From contig JAEOTK010000002.1 of the NCBI GenBank assembly GCA_016839875.1, forward strand, positions 5,698 through 69,697: 64,000 bases of DNA. Direction: 5' to 3'. A program made the translations under genes and the position numbers. The notes beneath the pieces are model-generated. The model did not search any database. It was not told the origin of the DNA and saw only the letters and a program-made list of their open reading frames with translations. Below are positions 46,313 to 55,211 of the stretch, piece after piece. Position 1 is the stretch's first letter. Each line of letters starts with the position of its first letter. Source of the DNA: Candidatus Heimdallarchaeota archaeon. GTDB taxonomy: Archaea > Asgardarchaeota > Heimdallarchaeia > Heimdallarchaeales > Heimdallarchaeaceae.

Positions 46313-47191
46313 TTAGAGAGAGCGTTTTCTCTTTCTTAATATCAACGCCCCAAAAGCAATAACAGTTATTATTGGAACTAACCACGGATAGAAGTTTTCC
46401 TCAGTTGGAGTAGGAGTAGTTGGAGTTGTAGGAGGTGGAGGGATATATAATCCATAAACCGCATCTACATTAAATGGTTCAAAATATCCAGGAGCAATTT
46501 CTCCTTGAGAACGTAATTTTATTGTAAAACCATTAAACAATCCTGTTGTTACATTATAGTTTACTGTAGCATTTAGCTTGAAATCTGTAAAATTACTTGG
46601 AAAAGTGAAACCACCCATGTCACCCGTATCCATTGAGTCAAATAGTACTGATGCATTGACTTCTACTGCAAATAGATCAAAATACATATGAAGATAATTT
46701 TCATTCAAAACGGAATGTGTATCCATGTATGTAACATTTGCATAATCTGTTATATTTGCTAAAATCTCATCAACAAATAGAAAAGAAGTTGTTTGATTCA
46801 TAATTTGTCCAAAATATTCAAGATAATCTGGAATTGTTCCTAATGACAATGGAAGTGCTATTGGTAGTCCAACAGGCATTGTATAGAACACTCCTGGTTC
46901 TACTTCTGTTTCAACAAAATTTGTTGAGTTAGATGATACCCCACCTGTGGAGTTATATGAGTCATAAGTATATCCAGTACTATTGAATTCTGTAAAGATA
47001 ATGTTCATTGAAACATTGTCTTTCAGTAAGATTGAAAGATCTGAACCGAACATATTCAGAGTCTTAAGTTCGTATTTGTATGTCGTTTCAGTGTCTACAC
47101 CCCAGCTTGTTGCAGCATTTAATGGAGAAATAACTGATACAGACAGGATTACAAACAGAACCCCGCAAGCCATAAACAAACCTTTTTTCAT
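46313..47191 (-). CDS. Surface protein with C-terminal sorting-type anchor
   Basis: 292 residues. A signal peptide (1-26), a beta-rich exterior domain with many N-x-S/T sites, and a C-terminal PPPPTTPTTPTPTEEN linker, then a hydrophobic helix and RKRKRSL tail. This linker-helix-basic end is like the CTERM sorting signals of Asgard archaea (of the Heimdall/Loki-CTERM type), though I cannot match it to a defined model. Function unknown, probably a glycosylated surface protein. Confidence 0.7.
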   Translation of the reverse strand: MKKGLFMACGVLFVILSVSVISPLNAATSWGVDTETTYKYELKTLNMFGSDLSILLKDNVSMNIIFTEFNSTGYTYDSYNSTGGVSSNSTNFVETEVEPGVFYTMPVGLPIALPLSLGTIPDYLEYFGQIMNQTTSFLFVDEILANITDYANVTYMDTHSVLNENYLHMYFDLFAVEVNASVLFDSMDTGDMGGFTFPSNFTDFKLNATVNYNVTTGLFNGFTIKLRSQGEIAPGYFEPFNVDAVYGLYIPPPPTTPTTPTPTEENFYPWLVPIITVIAFGALILRKRKRSL

Positions 47192-47239
47192 TTATTTATT
47201 CACCATTTAAGATGTTAACATAATTACTTTTATATCTAT

Positions 47240-49045
47240 TTATTCTCGGAAAAATGGCTTACGAATATTTTTCTTTGCCAGCTCAACAATTTTATTTGCG
47301 ATTTCTTCGTTAACTGAAAGAAGCTTCTGTATATCTTCAACAGAAGCAGTTGAAATATTATTAACGTCTTTGAACTCTTGGAAAAGAAGCTGAACTTTCG
47401 CTTTACCAATACCTTTGATATTTTCAAATATTGAGCTTTTCATTGATTTCAATCTCAATAATTTGTGATAATTTATTGCAAATCTATGTGATTCATCTCT
47501 TACATACTGAATCAGATGTAATATTGGCGAATCCCGCTCAAAGATTAAAGGATCTTCAGACCATTCAACAAATACTTCTTCATTCTTCTTTGCTATGCTT
47601 ATAACAGGGAATGATAATTGCAATTTTTCAAAAACTTGTTTTGCTACATTGAGCTGCCCTTTTCCTCCATCAATAATGACTAAATCAGGTAGAGGATCGT
47701 TCTTTAAAACATCTGATTTGTATCGTCTAGATACAACCTCTTCCATCATAGCATAATCATCAGGATCTGAATAAGATTTCCTTATTCTAAATCGTCTATA
47801 TAATTTCTTTTGTGGTTTTCCTTCTTCAAAAACAACACAAGAACCTACAGAAAATTGTCCCTTAAGTGTTGAAATATCAAATCCATGGATAATATTTGGA
47901 TTATTAGGTAGCTGTAAATCTTCTTTCATCTCTTCTAATACTACTTCTGAGCTTTCTTTGTACTGTTTATCTCGTAGAAGTTTCATTAATTCATTGCAAG
48001 CATTTTTCTCTGCTACTTTAACTAAAATCTCATCAGTTTCTTCTTCAATTTGAAGAATCGAAATACCTTCGGTTGATTTGAATCTTCTTGAGAAACTATC
48101 ATTTGATAGAACACCATATTCGGGTATTTCTTGACCATATACCAGAGTAAAAACTTCCCCTACTGTGGTAATTGATTCTTCTTCTGTGTAGACATGATTC
48201 TTGATGTTCTGAACTCTGTGATTGCGTATTTCTAATTTACAAATTACTATATCGTGTTCTTCTTCATTATACCCCAATATATCGATATTTTTCTTAGTGG
48301 AGTGTATATCCTCTTGAATATTCAAAATTGTTCTTACAGCTTGAACTAAATCACGAAGCATTGAAGCTTTCTCGAAATTCGATTCTTCGGAAGCTATCCA
48401 CATTTCTTTTTCTAGATTATCCAACAAATTAGCGACATCGCCATTGAGGAAAGAAATCACATTTCTTGCAGTTTTTCTGTATTCTCTTGATGTAATATCG
48501 TTTTTACATGGAGCTAAACATCTTCCTAATCTTTCTCGCATACACCTTACTTTGGTTCCTCTTTTTCGCATAAGTTCAACATTTTTACCACAATTACACA
48601 GTGGAAAAAGCCTAAGTGCCAATTTAGCAGTTTGTCTTAACATTGTATTATTTGTAAAAGGACCGAAATAGACACTCTTTTCATTTCTTGGATCAGTTTC
48701 TCTAACAATCAATAGCTGTGGGTATTTCTCCTCCATGGTTATTCGGATGAGAAGATGAGATTTATCATCCTTTAACATACTATTTAGTTTTGGAGATAGT
48801 TGATGGATGAGTTTCTTTTCAAGAATTAGTGCTTCTGATTCATTTCTTGTTAAAATCCAATCCACTCTTGTTGCTAATTCTTGTAGTTTATCTTCCTTAG
48901 GATGTGCAGTACTTTGAAAATGTTGTCTCACGCGATTTTTCAGATTTTTAGCTTTACCCACGTAAACTACTTTATCATCTTTATCTTTGACAAGATAGAC
49001 TCCAGGTTCATTTGGCAAATCCTCTAAATCTGATAGAAGACTCAT
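47240..49045 (-). CDS. uvrC: Excinuclease ABC subunit C
   Basis: 601 residues from ATG at 49045, which begins MSLLSDLEDLPNEPGVYLVKD as the family does; an ATG 21 bases upstream also exists. The GIY-YIG nuclease domain (VYLVKDKDDKVVYVGKAKNLKNRV) at the N-terminus is followed by a cysteine region, UVR motif, an RNase H-like endonuclease domain with IHGFDISTLKGQ and LVIIDGGKGQLNVA, and tandem helix-hairpin-helix. UvrC makes both incisions in nucleotide excision repair. It follows uvrB with one base between. Confidence 0.95.
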   Translation of the reverse strand: MSLLSDLEDLPNEPGVYLVKDKDDKVVYVGKAKNLKNRVRQHFQSTAHPKEDKLQELATRVDWILTRNESEALILEKKLIHQLSPKLNSMLKDDKSHLLIRITMEEKYPQLLIVRETDPRNEKSVYFGPFTNNTMLRQTAKLALRLFPLCNCGKNVELMRKRGTKVRCMRERLGRCLAPCKNDITSREYRKTARNVISFLNGDVANLLDNLEKEMWIASEESNFEKASMLRDLVQAVRTILNIQEDIHSTKKNIDILGYNEEEHDIVICKLEIRNHRVQNIKNHVYTEEESITTVGEVFTLVYGQEIPEYGVLSNDSFSRRFKSTEGISILQIEEETDEILVKVAEKNACNELMKLLRDKQYKESSEVVLEEMKEDLQLPNNPNIIHGFDISTLKGQFSVGSCVVFEEGKPQKKLYRRFRIRKSYSDPDDYAMMEEVVSRRYKSDVLKNDPLPDLVIIDGGKGQLNVAKQVFEKLQLSFPVISIAKKNEEVFVEWSEDPLIFERDSPILHLIQYVRDESHRFAINYHKLLRLKSMKSSIFENIKGIGKAKVQLLFQEFKDVNNISTASVEDIQKLLSVNEEIANKIVELAKKNIRKPFFRE

Positions 49046-49046
49046 T

Positions 49047-51017
49047 TCATTCCACCATTTTTTCAAGTTCTTTTATTTTATCTCGATAGATTGCAGCTTT
49101 CTCAAAATCCAGTGTACCTGCTGCTTCTGCCATTTTTGTTTTGAGATCTTCTATAACATAGAAAATATCTTCTTTGGTCAGATCTTCAGGTACTACGATT
49201 TTTTCTTCTTCTTTGGGTGCTACTTGCATCAAATGCTCTACTATTGATTTAACTTCCTTCCTTATTGTTGTAGGAGTAATTCCGTGTTTTGTGTTGTAAT
49301 CTTGTTGAATTCTTCTCCTTCGATTATTCTCATTGATAGCGTTTTTCATTGAATCTGTTAGACTATCAGCATAAAGTATAACGCTTCCATGAACATTTCG
49401 ACTAGCTCTCCCCATCAATTGAATAAGAGATGTTCTAGATCTAAGAAAGCCTTCCTTATCCGCATCTAATACAGCTACAAGAGCCACTTCTGGAAGATCT
49501 AAACCTTCTCTTAAAAGATTGATTCCTACAACCACATCATATTTTCCTAATCTCAAATCCTTTAGTATATCAATTCTATCTAATGTATCTACTTCGTGAT
49601 GTAAATATACTGACTTTATCTGCATATCAAGAAGGTAATCTGATAGCATCTCTGCACTTTGCTTAGTTAATGTGGTTACTAAGACTCTTTCACCTTTGTT
49701 TACCCGCTGATTAATCTCACTTACTAAACCAGTAATTTGTCCATCAGTATTTCTAATTTCAATTTTAGGATCAATCAATCCTGTAGGACGAATGATTTGT
49801 TCAACAATCTGATCTGAGAATTCATGTTCATAAGGACCAGGAGTTGCACTAGTGAAAATTACTGCTCTCATATATTTCTCAGTTTCCTCAAATCTGAAAG
49901 GTCTATTATCGAAAGCAGAAGGCAGCCTGAAACCATAATCAATTAGATTCTTCTTTCTTGAATAATCTCCAGCATACATTCCTCTCAATTGTGGAAGAGT
50001 TAAATGAGATTCATCAACAAAAAGCAAGAAATCTTCAGGAAAATGATCAAGCAGAGTGTATGGTTTTTCTCCCTGTTTTCTTCTATCTAGGTGACGAGAA
50101 TAATTCTCTATTCCAGTACAACCACCCGTCTCTCTTAATAATTCTAAATCATAAAGAGTCCTTTGTCTTAATCTATGCCTTTCGACAACCTTGTTTTCTT
50201 TCTCTAGTTCAGCTAAACGCATATCTAGTTCTATTTTGATATCTTCAAGAGCTGATTCAAAGAAAGCGTCATTTGCGAGATACTGAGTTCCAGGATAGAT
50301 AGATAGATGCTCATATTCTTTTATCTTTTCAACAGTAACCTGATGACGAGCAGTTATTCTTTCAATTTCATCTCCAAAGAACTCAACACGATAGATATAA
50401 TCACCATATAAGGGGAAGATGTCAATAGAATCACCCCTTACTCTGAAGCACCTACGTTCGAGAGCAACATCATTTCTCTGATATTGATTCTTAACTAATT
50501 CTAACATCATATCTTGTCTATCAAGTGTGTCTCCAATGGTTAAGCCAATCTTTTTTGATCTGTACATCTCAGGAGAGCCTGTGCCATAAATACATGATAC
50601 AGTAGCACAGACTATAACATCATCACGTGTAGATAGAGCTTCTAAAGCTGTGTGCCGTAAGCGTTCAATTTCCCGGTTTATATCTACATCTTTCTCTATG
50701 TATAAATCCTTAGACGGCAGATAAGCTTCAGGCTGATAATAATCATAAAAACTAACATAATAATTAACACTAGCTGAAGGAAAGAGTGTTTTGAACTCCC
50801 CAAAAAGTTGAGCCACCAATGTTTTATTTGGTCCTATAATCAACGTGGGTTTTTTGATGCCATCTATTACATTAGCCATTGTAACAGTTTTTCCACTGCC
50901 TGTAACACCAAGAAGCGTTTGTTTTTTATGTCCTTTCTTAATTCCCTCTATCAATTGCTTTATCGCTTTAGGCTGATCTCCTCTTGGTTTTAGAATTGTA
51001 TCAATATCTAAGGGCAT
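49047..51017 (-). CDS. uvrB: Excinuclease ABC subunit B
   Basis: 656 residues. Walker A LGVTGSGKTVTMAN, the beta-hairpin YYDYYQPEAY-type VSFYDYYQPEAYLPSKDLYIEKD, DESHLTLPQ (helicase motif II), LMGRASRN (motif VI) and a C-terminal UVR domain are all visible. UvrB scans damage with UvrA and forms the pre-incision complex with UvrC. No uvrA gene is in the window. The repair pair uvrB-uvrC is bacterial in origin and found in some archaea. Confidence 0.96.
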   Translation of the reverse strand: MPLDIDTILKPRGDQPKAIKQLIEGIKKGHKKQTLLGVTGSGKTVTMANVIDGIKKPTLIIGPNKTLVAQLFGEFKTLFPSASVNYYVSFYDYYQPEAYLPSKDLYIEKDVDINREIERLRHTALEALSTRDDVIVCATVSCIYGTGSPEMYRSKKIGLTIGDTLDRQDMMLELVKNQYQRNDVALERRCFRVRGDSIDIFPLYGDYIYRVEFFGDEIERITARHQVTVEKIKEYEHLSIYPGTQYLANDAFFESALEDIKIELDMRLAELEKENKVVERHRLRQRTLYDLELLRETGGCTGIENYSRHLDRRKQGEKPYTLLDHFPEDFLLFVDESHLTLPQLRGMYAGDYSRKKNLIDYGFRLPSAFDNRPFRFEETEKYMRAVIFTSATPGPYEHEFSDQIVEQIIRPTGLIDPKIEIRNTDGQITGLVSEINQRVNKGERVLVTTLTKQSAEMLSDYLLDMQIKSVYLHHEVDTLDRIDILKDLRLGKYDVVVGINLLREGLDLPEVALVAVLDADKEGFLRSRTSLIQLMGRASRNVHGSVILYADSLTDSMKNAINENNRRRRIQQDYNTKHGITPTTIRKEVKSIVEHLMQVAPKEEEKIVVPEDLTKEDIFYVIEDLKTKMAEAAGTLDFEKAAIYRDKIKELEKMVE

Positions 51018-51188
51018 TATTGTTTCACCTATCTTCTGACAATTAAAAAGTATGTTTATCTGTCAGAAAGATTTCACAATAAAAACTAATTAACTTCTCC
51101 AAATAACTAGGAATCTAGTCGATTTATTCCATAGGTTGAATTTTCTTGCATTCTTAAATACTGAAATATTGTAGTTTATGTCGGGAAT

Positions 51189-51455
51189 ATGGCTATATCA
51201 ACAAGAACCGGACAAATACAGCTCATTATACAGGATAATAAACCCCTTCACAAAAGGAGAGCTCTAAATTTAATTGAATCAACAAAAATTAAAGATAGAA
51301 TGATGGGATATGCTCTTCTAACTACTTGTTTCTACTATTGCTCATACGATACTCAAAATTATATACGCAAAAAATGGAAAGAAGAAACAAATCTAAAGAA
51401 AATGAAAAAGAGTTTTTTAAATCACTGCTCAAAAATTTTTCTTCAACATTATTGA
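51189..51455 (+). CDS. Possible small protein
   Basis: 88 residues, unrecognised. TTCTTAAATA at 51151-51160 is a reasonable TATA box about 30 bases before the ATG, which suits a nearly leaderless transcript. The protein is basic, with RRALNLIESTKIKDRMMGYALLTTC resembling one helical repeat and a lysine-rich C-terminus. It overlaps the convergent HEAT-repeat gene by 7 bases. No Shine-Dalgarno element is clear and coding status is uncertain. Confidence 0.45.
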   Translation: MAISTRTGQIQLIIQDNKPLHKRRALNLIESTKIKDRMMGYALLTTCFYYCSYDTQNYIRKKWKEETNLKKMKKSFLNHCSKIFLQHY

Positions 51456-52225
51456 TCTAATTCAACATCTATAGGAAAATAGAGAGGGAATATTAATCGT
51501 GCAAAATTTTGGTATATTTCAGCACTATAATCCTTCTTCTCAATCAACCCTTCTAGTTTTACTATTTCTGATTCATTATATCCTTTCATTTTAGGAAATG
51601 AAGTAGAATCACCATAATCAAGGATTTTACAAATTTGTTCTCCTAGTGCTTTTAACTCAAGATAGGCTTCTATAATTATATGAATGTGAGGTGTTAATTC
51701 TTCCAATTCTTTTTCTTTATTAATGGAATTTGATATACGGATTACAGAAAGAATTGCAGCTCGTCTTGTTATGTAGTCCTTTGCATAAACCACATTTTTT
51801 AGAGGATATAACACATCAGAATCATCGAGATATCCAATTGCTCTAATTGCGGCATATTGTAAATCATAATCACTTTCTTCCAATATCTTAACTAGATATG
51901 GTTTAGATGCATAATCTTTCAGATGTCCCAAAACTTCCAGAATTGATAATTTGATAGCTAATGATCGTTTTTCCAGTAAATCATGTAAATGGGTTAAAGT
52001 TTTGTCTTTAATCTCTGGAAATCTATTGTTGAGATTTATAATTGCAGAAGCTGCAGCATTTCTAACATTCCAATCTGGATCCTCAATAAGAGGATAGATT
52101 TTTGCAAGGTCTTTAGCTTTCCCTGTTCGTTCTGTAAAAATTGAATAATAAGCACGCTCTAGAGGATCGTCACTTTTTGCTTTTTTTCCAATAGAAAGCT
52201 TTCGAAAGAAATCTAATAAACTCAT
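51449..52225 (-). CDS. HEAT-repeat protein
   Basis: 258 residues. About four to five HEAT-like units run from residues 45 to 190 (for example DPDWNVRNAAASAIINL, SLAIKLSILEVLGHLKD, DYDLQYAAIRAIGYLDD, DYITRRAAILSVIRISN). The N-terminal 40 residues and the last 50 are different, the end carrying an acidic stretch. HEAT repeats provide protein-protein contact surfaces. It is the last gene of the AAA+/VWA operon, overlapping the preceding gene by 4 bases (ATGA). Confidence 0.82.
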   Translation of the reverse strand: MSLLDFFRKLSIGKKAKSDDPLERAYYSIFTERTGKAKDLAKIYPLIEDPDWNVRNAAASAIINLNNRFPEIKDKTLTHLHDLLEKRSLAIKLSILEVLGHLKDYASKPYLVKILEESDYDLQYAAIRAIGYLDDSDVLYPLKNVVYAKDYITRRAAILSVIRISNSINKEKELEELTPHIHIIIEAYLELKALGEQICKILDYGDSTSFPKMKGYNESEIVKLEGLIEKKDYSAEIYQNFARLIFPLYFPIDVELDQ

Positions 52226-53796
52226 AATTCATACATCCCTTCTTTTATTAAGTAGGCAATTGCTCTTCTCTGAGGTTGAGTGAGTTTTTTTAGGAAAGTA
52301 TAATCAACCATACTTACATCAAATTTCTCTTCTTTTTCTTCATCTAAATCAAATTTGTATGCATCCTTTCTTTTTGTAACCTGAACTGCTCGTGTTATTA
52401 CCGGAATGTTGTACGGGGAGAGAGGTTGATGTTTAGTTTTATGAACAGCAAACAAAGTCGAAACATGAATTCCGCCTATTTTTTTGAATATGATTACATC
52501 AGCGAAAGCTGGTAAAATAGTCTTGAAATCATCTCTATAAAGAGCCATATGATTGTGAAGTATTAGAAGCTGATCAATTCCAACACCATAATCATTGACT
52601 TCGAAAACATATACTTTCTTTTCATCAACTTTGACATACCCTTTACTAGAAATTCTAGGCTTGTCATCTAATAATTGACCAAAAGTCGAATACTTTCTTC
52701 TATATACTTTTCTAGTATATTCTTCAATTAATCGCCAACCATAAGCGTAAACTGACCATATATCAGTCCATCTACTATTTGATGAATGCCATGTCTCTAC
52801 AACACTTTCAGAATGAAGATTCTTATTTACAGCTAGTAATTCTTTGACTTCATCCCAAGAAAGCTCCTCTAACATCTCATAATCAGATTTGTAGGAGAAT
52901 AATTTTTCGAATAACTCGTTTTCATTTTCATATTTAGTAACTAACTTATTCATTACAGCAAGACCAAACTCACCAATTGGTGGAGCCATAAAAGCTTTCA
53001 AATCATCCGGAAATATGGGAGCTTTATCTTCATCCTTCTTTGGTAAAGTATATTCCTTAGTCTCGAGGAGATAGTCAATTTCTTTTCTTTGAATATAATG
53101 TGCAAAACTTTCATCAATCAAATCATGAAGATGCTTTCTTCGGGCTACTTTAGCTCTTTCTCTTATTAGAGTGATGGCTTCTATTGAGAAGTTGTTGAAC
53201 AAAGTATATTTTCTGGCTTCTTCTGGAGGAGTATAGAAATCTTCTACACCTGCTTCAGAAAATAATCTAATAACACCAATTAAGTCCTGAAAATACTGCC
53301 AAGCCCATACATGCTGGTTGGTAGATGTCTTATTTAATTTGTAGACATTGTTTGTCATCAGTTCTTTTAGAATAACATCCAATTGGTATAATTTGGATAA
53401 GGTTGCTACAGAATTAGATTCAGTTTTTTCATTCATGAGTGCATGAGCGAGAGCATGAACAAACATAACTCGTAAAGTAAACTCTTGTTCTTTAGATAAC
53501 TCATAAGATGGAACAGAAAGATAGATCAACGTTGGAAGTGAGTTATAAACTGTTTCTTTCCCTGTTGGAAGAAAATCACTTATTCTAGCAGATTTCAGGT
53601 TAGTAATTTGCTCAGAAGTAAGAATGGCTTGAGGTGTTCCAGTCATTTCTACAACTCGATTAACTGAAACATGCATTTCTGGATTAACAAAAAGTAATAT
53701 TCTGTAATTCTCAGGAGTTGTACCAACTAGCTTTTGGAAATCCTCTCTGGATTTTTTATAAACTTCAATTACTTCTGTTAGCTCTTCTTTAAGCAT
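52222..53796 (-). CDS. Unknown protein with HALAH motif in the AAA+/VWA operon
   Basis: 524 residues, not recognised. H114 and H118 in VHALAHAL, followed by E229 in DESFAHYIQ, look like a metallopeptidase zinc site (HExxH ... E), but the catalytic Glu of HExxH is missing (HALAH). The C-terminal third (from about 380) has beta-strand patterns with KKVYVFEVNDYGVGIDQLLILHN. It may be an inactive zincin-type protein used for binding, or the resemblance may be coincidental. Overlaps of 8 bases with the VWA gene and 4 with the HEAT gene show coupled translation. Confidence 0.65.
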   Translation of the reverse strand: MLKEELTEVIEVYKKSREDFQKLVGTTPENYRILLFVNPEMHVSVNRVVEMTGTPQAILTSEQITNLKSARISDFLPTGKETVYNSLPTLIYLSVPSYELSKEQEFTLRVMFVHALAHALMNEKTESNSVATLSKLYQLDVILKELMTNNVYKLNKTSTNQHVWAWQYFQDLIGVIRLFSEAGVEDFYTPPEEARKYTLFNNFSIEAITLIRERAKVARRKHLHDLIDESFAHYIQRKEIDYLLETKEYTLPKKDEDKAPIFPDDLKAFMAPPIGEFGLAVMNKLVTKYENENELFEKLFSYKSDYEMLEELSWDEVKELLAVNKNLHSESVVETWHSSNSRWTDIWSVYAYGWRLIEEYTRKVYRRKYSTFGQLLDDKPRISSKGYVKVDEKKVYVFEVNDYGVGIDQLLILHNHMALYRDDFKTILPAFADVIIFKKIGGIHVSTLFAVHKTKHQPLSPYNIPVITRAVQVTKRKDAYKFDLDEEKEEKFDVSMVDYTFLKKLTQPQRRAIAYLIKEGMYEL

Positions 53797-55174
53797 ATAG
53801 AATACTCTCCCTTAATATCTGCTCGCCCAGTTTATTGATTTGAGCAGGATCAATTAGTATAGGTTTCGTTATTCCTTTCAGCATTCTTTTGGTATGACTG
53901 TACAATTCTTTCTTTCGTAAAGCTTCTGTACCCATAAGGAAGTAAGAGATATTCCAATTTCGAGACTTATCATTCTTCAAACTACTGAAAATACCATTCA
54001 ATTGAACCAAACACTCAATAGTGTCAGGTTTAGTCTTTGTATCTATCTCATCAAAATATTTCTTTAAATCTTTACTAGTTTTGTAACTCAAAGGTAGAGC
54101 TGGAACATTTGGCATCCCATCAGTAATAATGGTAAATTGGACATCTATATCTTTATCTAAGTGTTGTTTTTTCGCATGTTCTATTGCGGTTAACACACTT
54201 TGTACCATATAGGTCTTACCTCTTGCATCAGCTGTCAGAAGTAATTGTTCCATTTTTTTGTCATCGTCAATAACACTAGGACCTTTTCTAATAGGAACAA
54301 CGGCAAGCTTGAACATGTCATATCTTTTTCGTTTCCTTCTGTTCAGCATTTTGAAATAATAGTATAGACTTAAACTGGTTAATAAAGCACCATCTAACCT
54401 AGACATTTTTCCTTCAAAAACAGTTTTACTCATTGATTGACTCATATCTACAATAAGGTAGACTAAAGATCTACGATCTTTCTTAACTCGGACAATATCT
54501 TCTTGTCTTACTGCAGTTGGAGGAACTGTTTGAGAACCAAGTATCGCACTTCTGTAAGTTTCTTTTAGTCTAATTGTACCACTTAATCTCTTCTGAACTT
54601 CATCTATTGGAGCCACAGAAATTTGCTTCATCAGATATCTACCAAGTATTTTACCTAGAAGATCCATGACATTTTCACGAGAAATTCTTTTCTTTCTACC
54701 AAAAGCATCTGTAATTTCAATGTCTACTATATCTTTTAGTTGATTAAGTCTCTCTGCCAATTGTTGTAAATCAATAGTACCTTCATATTTTAATTCCCTA
54801 AGGAGTTCTTGGATGTACTTTAGTATATCTTCAACCGTCTGAAGTTCATTACGATTTACTCGTTCTAAAACATCAGGTAAAATATGATCTCCAATGAATC
54901 GAAGAAGCTTCAACTCATTTACTAATCGCTCCTCTTCTTCAGCTGTTAAATAAGTATTCATAATTTTCTGAAGTATATTGTCTATGGCTACAGCATTCTT
55001 TGAAGCAATAGAAATTACTGCACCCTCTCGAGAACTTCGTCCTAGATGAGGATTCCTCCATAGTCGCAATACTTGCGCAGCATCCTCAAAATCTAGTACG
55101 AATTCGACATCACCATAATGTTGTAGAGGATCAGTGAATTCTGTTTCTGTTATGAAGAATATTCGATGTGGCAT
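53789..55174 (-). CDS. VWA domain protein, CoxE/ViaA-like
   Basis: 461 residues. An N-terminal helical part (about 1-230) precedes a von Willebrand A domain with MIDAS residues D243-x-S245-x-S247 (DMSQS), a Thr near 321 in GKTYMV, and D352 in TIITDGMPN. This architecture follows ViaA/CoxE proteins that work with MoxR AAA+ ATPases as metal-dependent adaptors or chaperones. No signal peptide or membrane segment is seen. It follows the MoxR-type gene after 37 bases. Confidence 0.85.
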   Translation of the reverse strand: MPHRIFFITETEFTDPLQHYGDVEFVLDFEDAAQVLRLWRNPHLGRSSREGAVISIASKNAVAIDNILQKIMNTYLTAEEEERLVNELKLLRFIGDHILPDVLERVNRNELQTVEDILKYIQELLRELKYEGTIDLQQLAERLNQLKDIVDIEITDAFGRKKRISRENVMDLLGKILGRYLMKQISVAPIDEVQKRLSGTIRLKETYRSAILGSQTVPPTAVRQEDIVRVKKDRRSLVYLIVDMSQSMSKTVFEGKMSRLDGALLTSLSLYYYFKMLNRRKRKRYDMFKLAVVPIRKGPSVIDDDKKMEQLLLTADARGKTYMVQSVLTAIEHAKKQHLDKDIDVQFTIITDGMPNVPALPLSYKTSKDLKKYFDEIDTKTKPDTIECLVQLNGIFSSLKNDKSRNWNISYFLMGTEALRKKELYSHTKRMLKGITKPILIDPAQINKLGEQILRESILYA

Positions 55175-55211
55175 ATTATCAACTCATCTGAGAGGGTTTT
55201 GTTGTTCAAAC

